From NCBI GenBank assembly GCA_027622655.1, contig JAQBYI010000019.1:1-58400 (forward strand): 58,400 nucleotides of DNA, given 5' to 3'. Source of the DNA: Gemmatimonadota bacterium. Its GTDB lineage: Bacteria; Gemmatimonadota; Gemmatimonadetes; Gemmatimonadales; Gemmatimonadaceae. Positions 41,878 to 51,570 of the stretch are shown piece after piece. The position numbers and the translations under genes were made by a program. How positions within the stretch are numbered: position 1 is the first letter of the stretch; every line of letters begins with the position of its first letter. A model generated the notes under the pieces. That model did not search any database. It was not told the DNA's origin and was given only the letters and a program-made list of their open reading frames with translations.

Positions 41878-44800
41878 GTGCGGCTGACCAAGCTCGAATT
41901 GCACGGCTTCAAGTCGTTCGCGGATCCCACCGAACTCCATTTCGACCACGGTGTGACGGCAATCGTCGGCCCCAACGGGTGTGGAAAGTCGAATGTCTCG
42001 GACGCAGTGCGATGGGTGCTCGGTGAGCAACGCGCGCGGCTTCTTCGCGGCGCCAAGATGGAAGAAGTCATTTTCCAGGGATCTTCGGCGCGCCGCGCGG
42101 TAAACATCGCGGAGGTGTCGCTGCATTTCGAAAACGACGACGGCCAGCTGCCCGTGCCGTTCCGTGAAGTCGTGATCACACGCCGCCTCTCCCGCTCGGG
42201 AGAGAGCGAGTACCTGCTGAACGGCTCGGCCTGCCGGCTTCGCGATATTCACGATCTTGTGCGCGGCACGGGACTCGGCGCTGACAGTGGCGTGGTAATC
42301 GAAAGCCGAATGATCGACGCCCTGCTCTCCGACCGTCCGGACGACCGTCGCGAGTTGTTTGAGGAAGCCGCTGGCGTCGGGCTCTACCGCGACCGACGCC
42401 GGAGCACTGAGCGCAGCCTTGAGCAGACCGGCACCGACTTGGCGCGACTCGATGACCTGATTTCCGAGGTGACTACGCAAGTGCGGTCACTCGCGCGCCA
42501 GCGAAAGCGGGCCGAGCGACACACGGAGATTACCGATCGACGGTTCGCCGTGGAATTGACGCTCGCATCCCGCGAAATGGCGGCGTGGCGCGATGAACTC
42601 GTACAACTCGATGAACGCGTCGCGGCGTTACGTGAGCGCCTGCCGCAGGCGCGTGAGACTGAAAGTGAAACTGAGAGGCGCCGCGAGGCTGCACACGCGG
42701 CACGCACGGCGGCAGAGCAGGCCCGCGCTGAGCGCGCACGCACGGCCGCGGAGTTGCGCGAAGCAGCGATGACGCTGCAGGGGCGCATTGCGGTCGCCGA
42801 AGAGCGCCACCGGAACGCCGTTGAACGTCTCCGCCGCGCGGAACAGGAGCGCACAGACGGACGCACGGCGGGCGAACGGGTGGTCGCTGAACTCTCGGCC
42901 GCCGAGACGGAACAGGCTTCGGTGGACGCAGCACTCGCCGAGGCGGCCACAGGGCTCGAGTTGGCCGTAGTCGAAGAGGAAGCGGCACGTGGTGGCGTGG
43001 CCGAGGCGCGCGAAGCGTTGGCGCGCACAGAGGGGCGCGTGCGGGAACAACAGGATACGCTGCGCCGCTTGGAACTCGAGCTTGAAGCGGCGGACCGCGA
43101 ACTAGCTGAGGTTGCGCAGCGCTCCAGCACGCTGACGGCCGAGCACGAGGCGCTCGCCGCCGTTCAACGCGATGCGGCAGCGGCACTGTCGGCAGTTGAC
43201 GCCGCTCTGGCAGATGCAGACCGACAGTCGGCCATCGCTGACGGCGCGCTCGCGCAGGCCCAGCGCTCAGAGCACGATGCACATGAAGCCGAAGCGACCG
43301 CCCGCTCCGATGCACGACGCCTCGAGGAGGAGCACACGGCCCTCGCAGGGCGCGTAGACGGCCTCGAGGGGCTCGAGCGTGAGCGGGTTGGCCTGGCACC
43401 GGCAGCGGCGCGGCTCCTTCGCGATCGAGACCAGTTCGGCCCGGGTGGAATTGTGGGGCCGCTTACCGACTTCATTGGCGCAGACCCGGGGACGGCCGCT
43501 CAGGTCGAACGGTTCCTCGGAGCGACTGCTCACGCTGTGGTCGTGCGCGACGGCGAGACGGCCGAACGCGTACGACGCTGGCACGCCAACACGAATCCAG
43601 GGGCGCTGTTGCTGCTCCCCCTCGACGCGCCAGCCGCGCGTGGGACGGATGCCGCCGAGGCATTGGCCGCGATCGTACAGAGCGAAGGCGCAGGCGCCGC
43701 GTGGGTTCGCGCATTGCTCGGCAAGGTGCGCCCGCTGGACGATGGCGCCGCTTTCGTCGACGCGCGTGGCGCCGTGTGGCTTCCCGGCACCGGCGCGTCG
43801 GCAGGTCCGTTGCGCCGACGAGCGGAGCTTTTTGCGCTTCGGGCTGAACTGAGCGCCGGCGGTGTGCGCCGTGCCGAAGCCGCTCGTGCGATTGTGGCGG
43901 CGCAGGACGCGCTCGCCGTGACCGCTCACGCCGTCGTCGCGGCGCGCGAAGAGACAGTGCGAGCCCACGGGGCCCGAGAACTCGCGGCGCGCCGCCGGGG
44001 CGAATCCGAGCGCGCGCATCAGCAAGCCACCCGGACCCTCGCCGACGCGGTGGCCCTGGCAGCTCAACTGAGCGGGCGAAAGGATGCTTTGACGTCGCAG
44101 GTGGGCGAGGGTGCGGATACGATCGAGTTGGCCCGTACGGCGATCGCCGACGCTTCGCAAGAGGCCGAAGAATCGCGCGCGGCGCTTGTTGCCGCCGAGC
44201 ACCGGCAGGAAGCGGCGCGCGACGCGCGGTCCGCAGCTCAGGTTGCCCACGCGCAGGTCGAAGCTCGCCGCGTGGTAGCAAGCGAGCGTCGCGAACGGCT
44301 CGCGCGCGAGCGTGAGTCAGCGAACTCACGGCTCGAATCGCTGCAGCTCGAGCTCGAAACACTTACGATGGACGATGCAACGCTAGCCAGCGAGATGACG
44401 GCGTGGCAGAGCGAACTCAGCGCCCGAAGCACAGCGCTGGTTGACGTCGACGCTGCGGTGTCGGCGACCGAAGCAGCCGTCTTCGCCGCGGATACGGCAC
44501 TCGCCGAAGCCGAATGTGCGCTCGATACCGCACGCCGGGCAGCGTCGCAGGTCGCAGACGATCTGCACCACGCTGAGCTCCGGCACACAGATCTCTCCGG
44601 CCGACGGACGGCGATTCGTGGGAGGCTCGAAACGGAGTGGCGCCGCCCGCTCGACGACCTGTTCGCGACGTACACGCCTGTCGAGGCCGACGACGACGCG
44701 CTACGTGCTGAGGCCGACGCGCTCCGCGCGCAGGTCGAGGCGATGGGACCGGTAAACCCGCTGGCGATTGAAGAGCACGCCGAAGAGCAAAAGCGCCTCG

Positions 44801-45378
44801 AGCTCATCGAGACGCAGCGCAACGACATCATGCAGGCGCGAGAATCGCTCCGTCAGGCGATCAGGGAAATCGACACTACTGCGCGCGAGATGTTTCTCAA
44901 GACGTTCGAGGAGGTTCGCGCACACTTCCGGCACATTTTTCAAACGCTGTTCGGCGGCGGCGAATGCGACCTCCGCCTCGAGAATGCGGAAACACCGCTC
45001 GACTGCGATATCGAGATTCACGCTTCGCCGCGCGGCAAGAAAACCCAACGCATTCACCTGCTCTCGAGTGGCGAACGTGCGCTCGTTGCTCTGTCGCTGC
45101 TGTTCGGGATCTTTCTCACGAAGCCGAGTCCGTTCTGCCTCCTCGACGAAGTGGACGCACCGCTCGATGACCAGAACATCGGACGCTTCGTGCGCATGCT
45201 GAACGAGTTCAAAAAGAACACTCAATTCATCGTGATTACGCACAACCCGCGCACGACGACCGAGGCCTCGGACGCCGTCTACGGAGTCACGATGCAGGAA
45301 CCCGGCGTGTCGTCGTTGGTGAGTGTGCGGATGCGTGGAGCCGCCGTCGACACGACGGAGCCGGGCGCCGCCGCCTGA
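41878..45378 (+). CDS. smc: Chromosome segregation protein SMC
   Basis: A 1166-residue SMC ATPase for chromosome condensation with ScpAB. The N-terminal head has KLELHGFKSFADPTELHF and Walker A GPNGCGKSN. Long Ala/Glu/Arg-rich coiled coils flank the hinge (about 520-640: GPGGIVGPLTDFIGADPGTAAQVERFLG...). The C-terminal head has AMGPVNPLAIEEHAE, Walker B in CLLDEVDAPLDDQNIGRF and the D-loop. The signature motif reads LLSSGERALVALSLLFG, with Ser where LSGGE is usual. GTG at 41878 directly abuts the previous TAG. The final TGA overlaps the next ATG (TGATG). Confidence 0.96.
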   Translation: MRLTKLELHGFKSFADPTELHFDHGVTAIVGPNGCGKSNVSDAVRWVLGEQRARLLRGAKMEEVIFQGSSARRAVNIAEVSLHFENDDGQLPVPFREVVITRRLSRSGESEYLLNGSACRLRDIHDLVRGTGLGADSGVVIESRMIDALLSDRPDDRRELFEEAAGVGLYRDRRRSTERSLEQTGTDLARLDDLISEVTTQVRSLARQRKRAERHTEITDRRFAVELTLASREMAAWRDELVQLDERVAALRERLPQARETESETERRREAAHAARTAAEQARAERARTAAELREAAMTLQGRIAVAEERHRNAVERLRRAEQERTDGRTAGERVVAELSAAETEQASVDAALAEAATGLELAVVEEEAARGGVAEAREALARTEGRVREQQDTLRRLELELEAADRELAEVAQRSSTLTAEHEALAAVQRDAAAALSAVDAALADADRQSAIADGALAQAQRSEHDAHEAEATARSDARRLEEEHTALAGRVDGLEGLERERVGLAPAAARLLRDRDQFGPGGIVGPLTDFIGADPGTAAQVERFLGATAHAVVVRDGETAERVRRWHANTNPGALLLLPLDAPAARGTDAAEALAAIVQSEGAGAAWVRALLGKVRPLDDGAAFVDARGAVWLPGTGASAGPLRRRAELFALRAELSAGGVRRAEAARAIVAAQDALAVTAHAVVAAREETVRAHGARELAARRRGESERAHQQATRTLADAVALAAQLSGRKDALTSQVGEGADTIELARTAIADASQEAEESRAALVAAEHRQEAARDARSAAQVAHAQVEARRVVASERRERLARERESANSRLESLQLELETLTMDDATLASEMTAWQSELSARSTALVDVDAAVSATEAAVFAADTALAEAECALDTARRAASQVADDLHHAELRHTDLSGRRTAIRGRLETEWRRPLDDLFATYTPVEADDDALRAEADALRAQVEAMGPVNPLAIEEHAEEQKRLELIETQRNDIMQARESLRQAIREIDTTAREMFLKTFEEVRAHFRHIFQTLFGGGECDLRLENAETPLDCDIEIHASPRGKKTQRIHLLSSGERALVALSLLFGIFLTKPSPFCLLDEVDAPLDDQNIGRFVRMLNEFKKNTQFIVITHNPRTTTEASDAVYGVTMQEPGVSSLVSVRMRGAAVDTTEPGAAA

Positions 45379-46529
45379 TGCGCCGCGGCGCGCCCATGGG
45401 AGGCGCAGCGAAACCGGCCTCACAAGAGGCAGCGCTTCGCCGACTTATCGCAGTGCCGCGAGCAACCTTGGCGCTCGCCCGCATTGCCGGCACACTGGCG
45501 CTGGCGCTCACACTGGCGCTCACACTGGCGCTCACACTGGCGCTCACACTGGCGCTCACACTGGCGCTCACACTGGCTCTCGCACTGGCTCTCGCACTGG
45601 CTCTCGCACTGGCTCTCGCGTCCGCACCGGCGGTGGCACAGACCCGAGTCGTCTCAGTGACCGGTCCGAGCGGAAACCCGTTGCGCGACGGGACGCCGCG
45701 GTTCACGCTCTCCGCCAGCGGATTTCCTCCCGAGGAGCTTCCGGTTGAGCTACGGCTAGAAGTCGCGCTCTCGGGGAACTTCACGTCACCGCTCTGGGCC
45801 GACACCACCGTTACCGGAACGTCAGCAACGATTGTCATTCCGCGCCTTCTTCCTCCGCAGGCGTCGGTATGGTGGCGTGTCGTTGCCCGTAACGCGCTTG
45901 GCACACTCTTCGTGTCGAACGCAGAGGGACCCCGACGCACGCTCCCGTGGGTCTCGCTGATCTTTCCGAACAACCTCAACGGCACGACGGTCACCACGAC
46001 GCGACCGTCGTTCATCTGGAGCGCGGTGGCAGTTCACCCGCCGGTCGAACCGTGGCGGTACACAATTGTCATTTCCCGCTCGTCCGATGGCCTTCCTGTC
46101 GTCACCGGAACGCTCACCGACACGGTCTACACGCCGTTCTCGGACCTCGAATCGAATACTTCGTACCGGTGGGCGATATCGGCCGTTGCGGGCACAGGCG
46201 ACAGTATCAGGGTCGTGAACTCATCCAGTTTCGTCATTGCGAGCGCAAACGCACCTATAGCCACCGTGATGTTCCAGAGCTTTCCAACCCCGTTCCCCAC
46301 CGACCGGCTCGATGCGACGTGCATCTGGTTCGATCTCAGGCGCCAATCGGTCGTATCGCTCGAAGTGCTCGACCTCAGGGGAAACCACGTCAAGCGGATT
46401 CTCCCCGGCCGAGGACTTGGCGGGACACTGCCACCAGGACGGTATGGCCGCGTTGCGCTCGGAAGTGACACTGGCTGTGATGACCGGCTCACATGGGACG
46501 GCACGGACGATTCCGGACGTTTCGTATAG
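45378..46529 (+). CDS. Secreted Ig-like/FlgD-like protein with a repeat-expanded signal peptide, cut by an in-frame TAG
   Basis: The start overlaps the smc stop by one base. Residues 35-85 form an unusually long hydrophobic stretch, LALT x6 then LALA x4, produced by a 12-bp minisatellite and ending in a signal-peptidase-like site (SAPAVAQT). The mature part has fibronectin/Ig-like strands (PRFTLSASGFPPEELPVELRLEV, TRPSFIWSAVAVHPP, YRWAISAVAGTGD). Its C-terminus resembles the FlgD-like domain (VSLEVLDLRGNHVKRIL, RLTWDGTDDSGRFV). The frame continues past the TAG at 46527-46529 with PGVYLIQFSGDG and ends at TGA 46605-46607, exactly the missing last strands. The gene is thus probably shortened by about 25 residues. 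Confidence 0.75.
   Translation: MRRGAPMGGAAKPASQEAALRRLIAVPRATLALARIAGTLALALTLALTLALTLALTLALTLALTLALALALALALALALASAPAVAQTRVVSVTGPSGNPLRDGTPRFTLSASGFPPEELPVELRLEVALSGNFTSPLWADTTVTGTSATIVIPRLLPPQASVWWRVVARNALGTLFVSNAEGPRRTLPWVSLIFPNNLNGTTVTTTRPSFIWSAVAVHPPVEPWRYTIVISRSSDGLPVVTGTLTDTVYTPFSDLESNTSYRWAISAVAGTGDSIRVVNSSSFVIASANAPIATVMFQSFPTPFPTDRLDATCIWFDLRRQSVVSLEVLDLRGNHVKRILPGRGLGGTLPPGRYGRVALGSDTGCDDRLTWDGTDDSGRFV
45501..45620. repeat. 12-bp minisatellite encoding the signal-peptide hydrophobic core
   Basis: Six perfect units of CTGGCGCTCACA (45501-45572) are followed by four units of CTGGCTCTCGCA/G (45573-45620). All are in frame and encode LALT and LALA. The two unit types suggest two successive expansions. 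Confidence 0.95.
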
Positions 46530-46613
46530 CCTGGCGTCTACCTCATTCAGTTCTCGGGCGACGGATTGAAATCCATCCGAAAGGTGCTGTTCCGCGGCCG
46601 ACAGTGAACGCAC

Positions 46614-46647
46614 GACGGGCGCGGCGAACCCTTTCGCCGCGCCCGTC
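46614..46647. terminator. Hairpin between convergent genes
   Basis: A perfect 15-bp stem GACGGGCGCGGCGAA / TTCGCCGCGCCCGTC with a CCCT loop lies between the FlgD-like gene and the convergent BNR gene. No T-tract is present on either side, so termination may be factor-assisted. Confidence 0.55.
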
Positions 46648-46673
46648 AACACGCACCGATCCAGCGGCTCCAG

Positions 46674-49600
46674 CTACATCGCAGGCCCAAGCAGTTTTGT
46701 GAGCATAGCTTGAATCTCGTCGAGCTGCTTGCGTAGCGTGCCGTACCGGTCGACTGCGTCTTTCGGCACCCGCTGATCGGCCCTGCTCGTCATCGAGTAG
46801 AGGTAGGTGATGTGCGTCTGCAACTCCGGTTTGCTGTACCGCTCCGACGGCGTAATCAGTTGCGCCGCAAGAGTGTTCAGCTGACGCAGGGTATCGGCAG
46901 GCGCCCCGCTCGCGCCGCGAAGCCTGGTTTGAGCAGCCCGCAAACGCGCGACCGTGCGGTTCGCGTCGCTCACCATGTCGCGCACCCGCATGTTGTGGGC
47001 GAACAGCGTGCGAAGCTCGGCCGTCGTGATCCCGTCCTTTACGACGCGTGGGTCGGACACCACTCGCAGCGGATGCGTCTGAACTGCTGAACCGACCGTC
47101 ATCCGCACCTGGTATTGCCCTGGCGGCGCGAGCGGCCCGTTCCCACCCTGCGGCGTTGCGGCGCTTTGCCACGCTCCCGGATATCGCAGATCCCACATGA
47201 AACGGTTGAGCCCGGCCGATCTCGGCGCCAGCTCGCCGCCGCCCCCGCCCCTTCCGCCCCTTCCGCCCCTTCCGCCGCGGCCTGCCGCCGCGCCCGCGCC
47301 TGGGCCAGGAGCAGCACCCGAGATCGACCGGACCACTCGGCCGTCAGAGTCGAGTATGTCGAGGCGCATTTCACCCGCCGGTGGACTCGCGAGGTAGTAG
47401 TCGATCATCGCGCCGGTCTCGAGGTACTGCACGCCGGAGCCGCCTCTGCCTCCGCCGCCGCCCGGACCACGCACCGCATCGCGCGGCTTGAACAGGGTCA
47501 CCTGCGACGCCGCGACGGTTTCGGAGAGCTGGTGAAGCGGTGTCAGATTGTCGAGCACCCAGAATGACCGACCCATCGTCGAGAGTACGAGATCGTTGTT
47601 GACGATCTTCATGTCCGTGACCGCCGTATTCGGCAGGTTCTGCTGGAAGCTCTGCCAGTGCGCTCCATCGTCGAACGAGATGTAGATGCCGAACTCGGTC
47701 CCGGCGTACAGCAGCTTCGGCCGCTTCGGATCCTCGCGAACCACACGCGTCGGCTCGTCATCGGCAATGCCGTTCGTTCCGTCGGTGAGCCGCGTCCACG
47801 TCTTTCCAAAGTCGTCCGTGCGATAGATGTACGGCGTAAAGTCACCAAGCAGGTATCGGTAGACGGCGTAGTACGCCGTGCCTGCGCGATGCGGGCTCGG
47901 CTCGATGTTCTGCACGCGCCCACCCGGTGGCAGGTCCTTCGGAGTCACGTCCGTCCACGTCTTTCCGTCGTCAACCGACACGTGGAACGGTCCGTCGTTA
48001 GCGCCGGTCCAGATCACGCCCTTCTGCACCGGCGACTCGCGGATGGAGTAGAGCGTGCTGTAAACCTCCTCGCCCGTGGCGTCGATCGTGATCGGCCGGC
48101 CGCTCGATTCCTGCGGTTCGCCTGGCGGAAACGCCGTGAGATCCGGGCTAAGTTTCTGCCACGTGATTCCCTCGTCGACCGAACGGTGCACGTGCTGCGA
48201 GCCGTAGTAGATCACCCGCGAATTGAACGGCGATATCTCCATCGGCGAGACACGCTGGAAGCGGTAAATCAGCGTTGCGCCACCGTTGCCGTAGAGCGAT
48301 TCGCCGCCAACCCACGACTGCCACTCCTGACCGGACCGCAAGGACTGGCGGCTGAACTGCCCCTTGCACGAGCCGTAGACGGTATCCGGATTCGTAGGAT
48401 GCGGCATGATTGGACCCGTCTCGCAACCCGGACCGGTACGCCACTCAGTCCCATATCCGGCGCCCGTCGGCCCGGCAGGCACGATGAGCGTCGAGTTGTC
48501 CTGCTGCGCGCCGTAGATGCGGTACGGAGTCTGATTGTCCACGTACAGTTGGTACAGCTCTGCGGTGGGCTGATTCGCCTGCGTGCTCCAGGTACGTCCG
48601 CCGTCGAGCGACACGTTCGCTCCGCCGTCGTTGGCCTGGACCATGATGTCCGTGTTGTTCGGGTTGATCCAGACGTCGTGGTTGTCGCCATGCGGCACCG
48701 GTGAGCTGCTGAACGTCTTACCGCCATCGGTACTCTTGTACCACCCTTCGTTGCCCACCCAGACGATATCGGGATTCACCGGGTCAACGCCCAGCGTGGT
48801 GTAGTAGAACGGGCGCGTCCAGAGATTCTGTGCACCATTCACCAACGCCCACGTGGCGCCGGCATCGTCGGAGCGATAGAGGCCGCCGCCAGGCATGGCT
48901 TCTATGAGCGCGTAGATCCGGTTCGGAGCGGCCCGTGAAATCGCGACGTTGCTCCGGCCGAAGAGGCCGGGCGGGAGCCCGCCGCCAAGCTTGACCCACG
49001 TGTCGCCGCCGTTGGTGCTCTTGTAGATACCACCTTCCATCGCACCGCTGACGATGGTCCACGGCTTGCGCTGCCCTCGCCACATCGACGCAAAGAGCAC
49101 GTTTGGGTTGCCGGGCTGCATCTCAAGGTCGGCCGCGCCAGTGCTGTCGCTGACGTACAGAATCTTCGACCAGTTGCGACCTCCATCCGTGCTGCGGAAC
49201 ACGCCACGATCCACGTTCGCCGCGAACGGATTGCCGAGCGCCGCGGCATAGACGCGATCTGCGTTCGTCGGGTGCACACGTACGGTCGCGATCTGGCCAA
49301 CGTCCTTGAGTCCGCTGAACGTCCATCGCCGCCCGCCGTCCGTGGACTTGTACATCCCCCGGCCGATCGAAACGTTGCTGCGAATCTTCGACGAACCGGT
49401 ACCGACGTAGATCACGTCAGGATTCGACAGCGCGACTTCTACGGCCCCCATTGAGCCAAGTGGAATCTGGCCGTCTGAGATGTTCGCCCATGAGGCGCCG
49501 GCGTCGGTCGTCTTCCAGACGCCGCCGCCCACCGATCCCATGAGGAAGGTCCGCGGCTGAGACGGTATTCCCGTCACTGTCGTGACCCGCCCGCCGCGCA

Positions 49601-49748
49601 TCGGCCCGACCATCCGGTATTGCATTCCGGACCAGAGCTTGGCGTCGTAGGTGGCGCGCTGTTGCAGGCGCGCCGCGATTGGCGTCGCCGCGATTGCGAC
49701 GAAGCCGAGCGCGCCGACCGCCGCGAGAATACGTGATGTACGTGTCAT
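46674..49748 (-). CDS. Secreted VPS10/sortilin-like BNR-repeat protein
   Basis: The ATG at 49748 is preceded by GGCAGGAGAAACC. The signal region is ILAAVGALGFVAIAATPIAA. The body is a 10-bladed-type propeller with repeated Asp-box/BNR motifs: KTTDAGASW, KSTDGGRRW, RSTDGGRNW, KSTNGGDTW, RSDDAGATW, KSTDGGKTF, SLDGGRTW, SVDEGITW, SVDDGKTW. The C-terminal part adds an Ig-like region with DILDSDGRVVRSISG, a Gly/Arg repeat (GRGGRGGRGG) and RFMWDLRYPG, and ends with helices. Homologues are often labelled glycosyl hydrolase, but no catalytic assignment can be made. It is predicted to be periplasmic or secreted. It is divergent from aroF by 56 bp. Confidence 0.87.
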   Translation of the reverse strand: MTRTSRILAAVGALGFVAIAATPIAARLQQRATYDAKLWSGMQYRMVGPMRGGRVTTVTGIPSQPRTFLMGSVGGGVWKTTDAGASWANISDGQIPLGSMGAVEVALSNPDVIYVGTGSSKIRSNVSIGRGMYKSTDGGRRWTFSGLKDVGQIATVRVHPTNADRVYAAALGNPFAANVDRGVFRSTDGGRNWSKILYVSDSTGAADLEMQPGNPNVLFASMWRGQRKPWTIVSGAMEGGIYKSTNGGDTWVKLGGGLPPGLFGRSNVAISRAAPNRIYALIEAMPGGGLYRSDDAGATWALVNGAQNLWTRPFYYTTLGVDPVNPDIVWVGNEGWYKSTDGGKTFSSSPVPHGDNHDVWINPNNTDIMVQANDGGANVSLDGGRTWSTQANQPTAELYQLYVDNQTPYRIYGAQQDNSTLIVPAGPTGAGYGTEWRTGPGCETGPIMPHPTNPDTVYGSCKGQFSRQSLRSGQEWQSWVGGESLYGNGGATLIYRFQRVSPMEISPFNSRVIYYGSQHVHRSVDEGITWQKLSPDLTAFPPGEPQESSGRPITIDATGEEVYSTLYSIRESPVQKGVIWTGANDGPFHVSVDDGKTWTDVTPKDLPPGGRVQNIEPSPHRAGTAYYAVYRYLLGDFTPYIYRTDDFGKTWTRLTDGTNGIADDEPTRVVREDPKRPKLLYAGTEFGIYISFDDGAHWQSFQQNLPNTAVTDMKIVNNDLVLSTMGRSFWVLDNLTPLHQLSETVAASQVTLFKPRDAVRGPGGGGGRGGSGVQYLETGAMIDYYLASPPAGEMRLDILDSDGRVVRSISGAAPGPGAGAAAGRGGRGGRGGRGGGGGELAPRSAGLNRFMWDLRYPGAWQSAATPQGGNGPLAPPGQYQVRMTVGSAVQTHPLRVVSDPRVVKDGITTAELRTLFAHNMRVRDMVSDANRTVARLRAAQTRLRGASGAPADTLRQLNTLAAQLITPSERYSKPELQTHITYLYSMTSRADQRVPKDAVDRYGTLRKQLDEIQAMLTKLLGPAM

Positions 49749-49769
49749 AGTGGGTTTCTCCTGCCGATA

Positions 49770-49777
49770 AGTATATT
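49770..49777. promoter_or_regulatory. Possible shared -10 core of the divergent BNR and aroF genes
   Basis: The 56-bp divergent gap contains AGTATATT. Read forward it gives TATATT, and read in reverse it gives TATACT, both good -10 matches. No convincing -35 element was found at standard spacing for either, so this is tentative. Confidence 0.3.
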
Positions 49778-49804
49778 TCGTGTTCAATCGGAGGGACGCG
49801 CTGC

Positions 49805-50845
49805 ATGCTGGTCGTGATGTCGAACGGGGCTACAAAACAGGAAGTCGAGCGGGTCTGTGAAACCATACGCGCGATGGGGTACTCGCCGCTGCCGATGCCG
49901 GGGGCGCAGCGCACGACGGTTGGGCTGGTCGGCAACGACCGGCGTGTGGATGACTCACTGGTCGCCGAACTCCCCGGCGTCGCGCAGATCATTCATGTCT
50001 CGAATCAATACAAGCAGGTCTCCCGCGAATGGAAGGCCGATGCGACTATCGTGACGATCGCTCCTGGAGTGAGCTTCGGAGGCGCGGATGTGCCGCTGAT
50101 CGCCGGCCCGTGCTCGGTGGAGTCCGAAGAACAGATCCTCGAGTCTGCCCATGCAGTCAAGGCGGCCGGCGCCGTGGCACTGCGCGGCGGGGCGTTCAAG
50201 CCACGGAGTTCGCCGTACTCGTTTCAGGGGCTCGGTAAGCAAGGACTGAAACTTCTCGCACTTGCAAAGCGCGAGACCGGGCTCGCGGTCGTCACGGAAG
50301 CGATGGACGATGAAGGCGCCAATCTCGTAGCCGAAGTGGCCGATCTCATCCAGATCGGCGCGCGCAACATGCAGAACTACTCGCTTCTGAAGACGGTCGG
50401 ACGCATTGGAAAGCCGGTACTCCTGAAGCGCGGAATGGCGGCGACCATCGAGGACCTCCTTCTTTCAGCCGAGTACGTGTTGAGCGAGGGGAACCCGCAC
50501 GTCATTCTGTGCGAGCGCGGCTTGCGCAGCTTTGACTCGACGTCGCGCAACCTTTTCGACCTTACGGCGATCCCTGTTGTGCACGGCCTGTCGCACCTGC
50601 CCATCGTGGCCGACCCGAGCCATGGCACCGGGCGGCGTGACAACGTGCTGCCCATGGCGCGGGCCGCGCTGGCGGCGGGAGCCGATGGCCTTATCATCGA
50701 AGTTCATCCCCATCCCGAACGCGCGCTCAGCGACGGGGCGCAGTCGCTCACACCGGATCAGTTCACCCACCTAGTCGTGCAGCTCCGGCGCGTGGCCGAA
50801 GCCGTCAACCGCCAGATCGCCGAAACACCGGTCGGCGTCGCATGA
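49805..50845 (+). CDS. aroF: 3-deoxy-7-phosphoheptulonate synthase (type I beta, with N-terminal ferredoxin-like domain)
   Basis: First enzyme of the shikimate pathway, joining PEP and erythrose 4-phosphate. Residues 1-75 form the small regulatory FXD domain ([25 protein letters not shown]). The KDSA/DAHPS barrel follows: [98 protein letters not shown], and the metal-binding [11 protein letters not shown]. The length of 346 residues fits. GGAGGGA lies before the ATG. The gene overlaps lolA by 4 bp. Confidence 0.96.
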   Translation: MLVVMSNGATKQEVERVCETIRAMGYSPLPMPGAQRTTVGLVGNDRRVDDSLVAELPGVAQIIHVSNQYKQVSREWKADATIVTIAPGVSFGGADVPLIAGPCSVESEEQILESAHAVKAAGAVALRGGAFKPRSSPYSFQGLGKQGLKLLALAKRETGLAVVTEAMDDEGANLVAEVADLIQIGARNMQNYSLLKTVGRIGKPVLLKRGMAATIEDLLLSAEYVLSEGNPHVILCERGLRSFDSTSRNLFDLTAIPVVHGLSHLPIVADPSHGTGRRDNVLPMARAALAAGADGLIIEVHPHPERALSDGAQSLTPDQFTHLVVQLRRVAEAVNRQIAETPVGVA

Positions 50846-51570
50846 CACCACACGCCGCGCACGGACGAGCTCCCACAGTGGCGCGCGTGGTCGTTGCGGC
50901 GGTACTGGTGTGCACGGCGTCGACTCCCGCGTTGGCGCAGACCTCCACGGACTCGCTGCTCGACCGGGCGGCGCGATCGATCGCCGCAGCGAGGCCTATC
51001 AGTGCGTCGTTCGAGCAGACGCTCACCAATCCGGACATTCGCGAGACAAAGACGTCGCGCGGGAACTTTGCGCAGCAGGGCCCTGCCCGCTTCGCGTTCA
51101 GGTTTACCAGTCCGGACGGCGACGCAATCATCGCGGACGGTACGTCGCTCTGGGTGTATCTGCCGAGCAGCGCGCGCGGACAGGCCCTCAAGCTCCCCAT
51201 CGCGCAGGGCGCTCAGCTCGACCTGCTCACCCAGCTACTCACCGCGCCACGCGCGAGCTACACGATCACCCCGCTGCCGGCCGCGGAAATCGACGGCCGG
51301 CCCACCACCGTCGTGCGCCTCACGCCACGGCTACTCGACACGCCGTTCACGCGGGCCACGCTCTGGATTGACCCAGTCGAGGCACTCGTACGGCAGATTG
51401 AAGCGGTAGAGCCGAGCGGCCTGATTCGCCGCATCAGGTTCCGTGATATCCGAACCGATGTCGAGCTGCCAAGGGGCGCGCTCAACTTCGTCGTCCCACC
51501 GAACGTAAAGGTGATAGATGCCTCCGGGCTTCTCGGCAGGACGCCACCACTGGAGAGAGTCAGAAAATGA
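50842..51570 (+). CDS. lolA: Outer-membrane lipoprotein carrier LolA
   Basis: Periplasmic chaperone that carries lipoproteins from LolCDE to the outer membrane. The signal peptide ([19 protein letters not shown]) is followed by [56 protein letters not shown], the standard LolA strand pattern. The closing [33 protein letters not shown] is typical. The length of 242 residues is normal. ATGA overlaps with aroF upstream and the M28 gene downstream suggest one transcript. Confidence 0.88.
   Translation: MTPHAAHGRAPTVARVVVAAVLVCTASTPALAQTSTDSLLDRAARSIAAARPISASFEQTLTNPDIRETKTSRGNFAQQGPARFAFRFTSPDGDAIIADGTSLWVYLPSSARGQALKLPIAQGAQLDLLTQLLTAPRASYTITPLPAAEIDGRPTTVVRLTPRLLDTPFTRATLWIDPVEALVRQIEAVEPSGLIRRIRFRDIRTDVELPRGALNFVVPPNVKVIDASGLLGRTPPLERVRK

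Noticed and set aside
42384-44362. Several long reverse-strand ORFs inside smc
   Set aside because: They are Arg/Ser/Ala-rich shadows of a high-GC coiled-coil gene, with no conserved motif or RBS.
45501-45620. Regular tandem repeats that could suggest a CRISPR array
   Set aside because: Units are 12 bp with no spacers and lie in frame inside a coding sequence; the same holds for the other tandem tracts.
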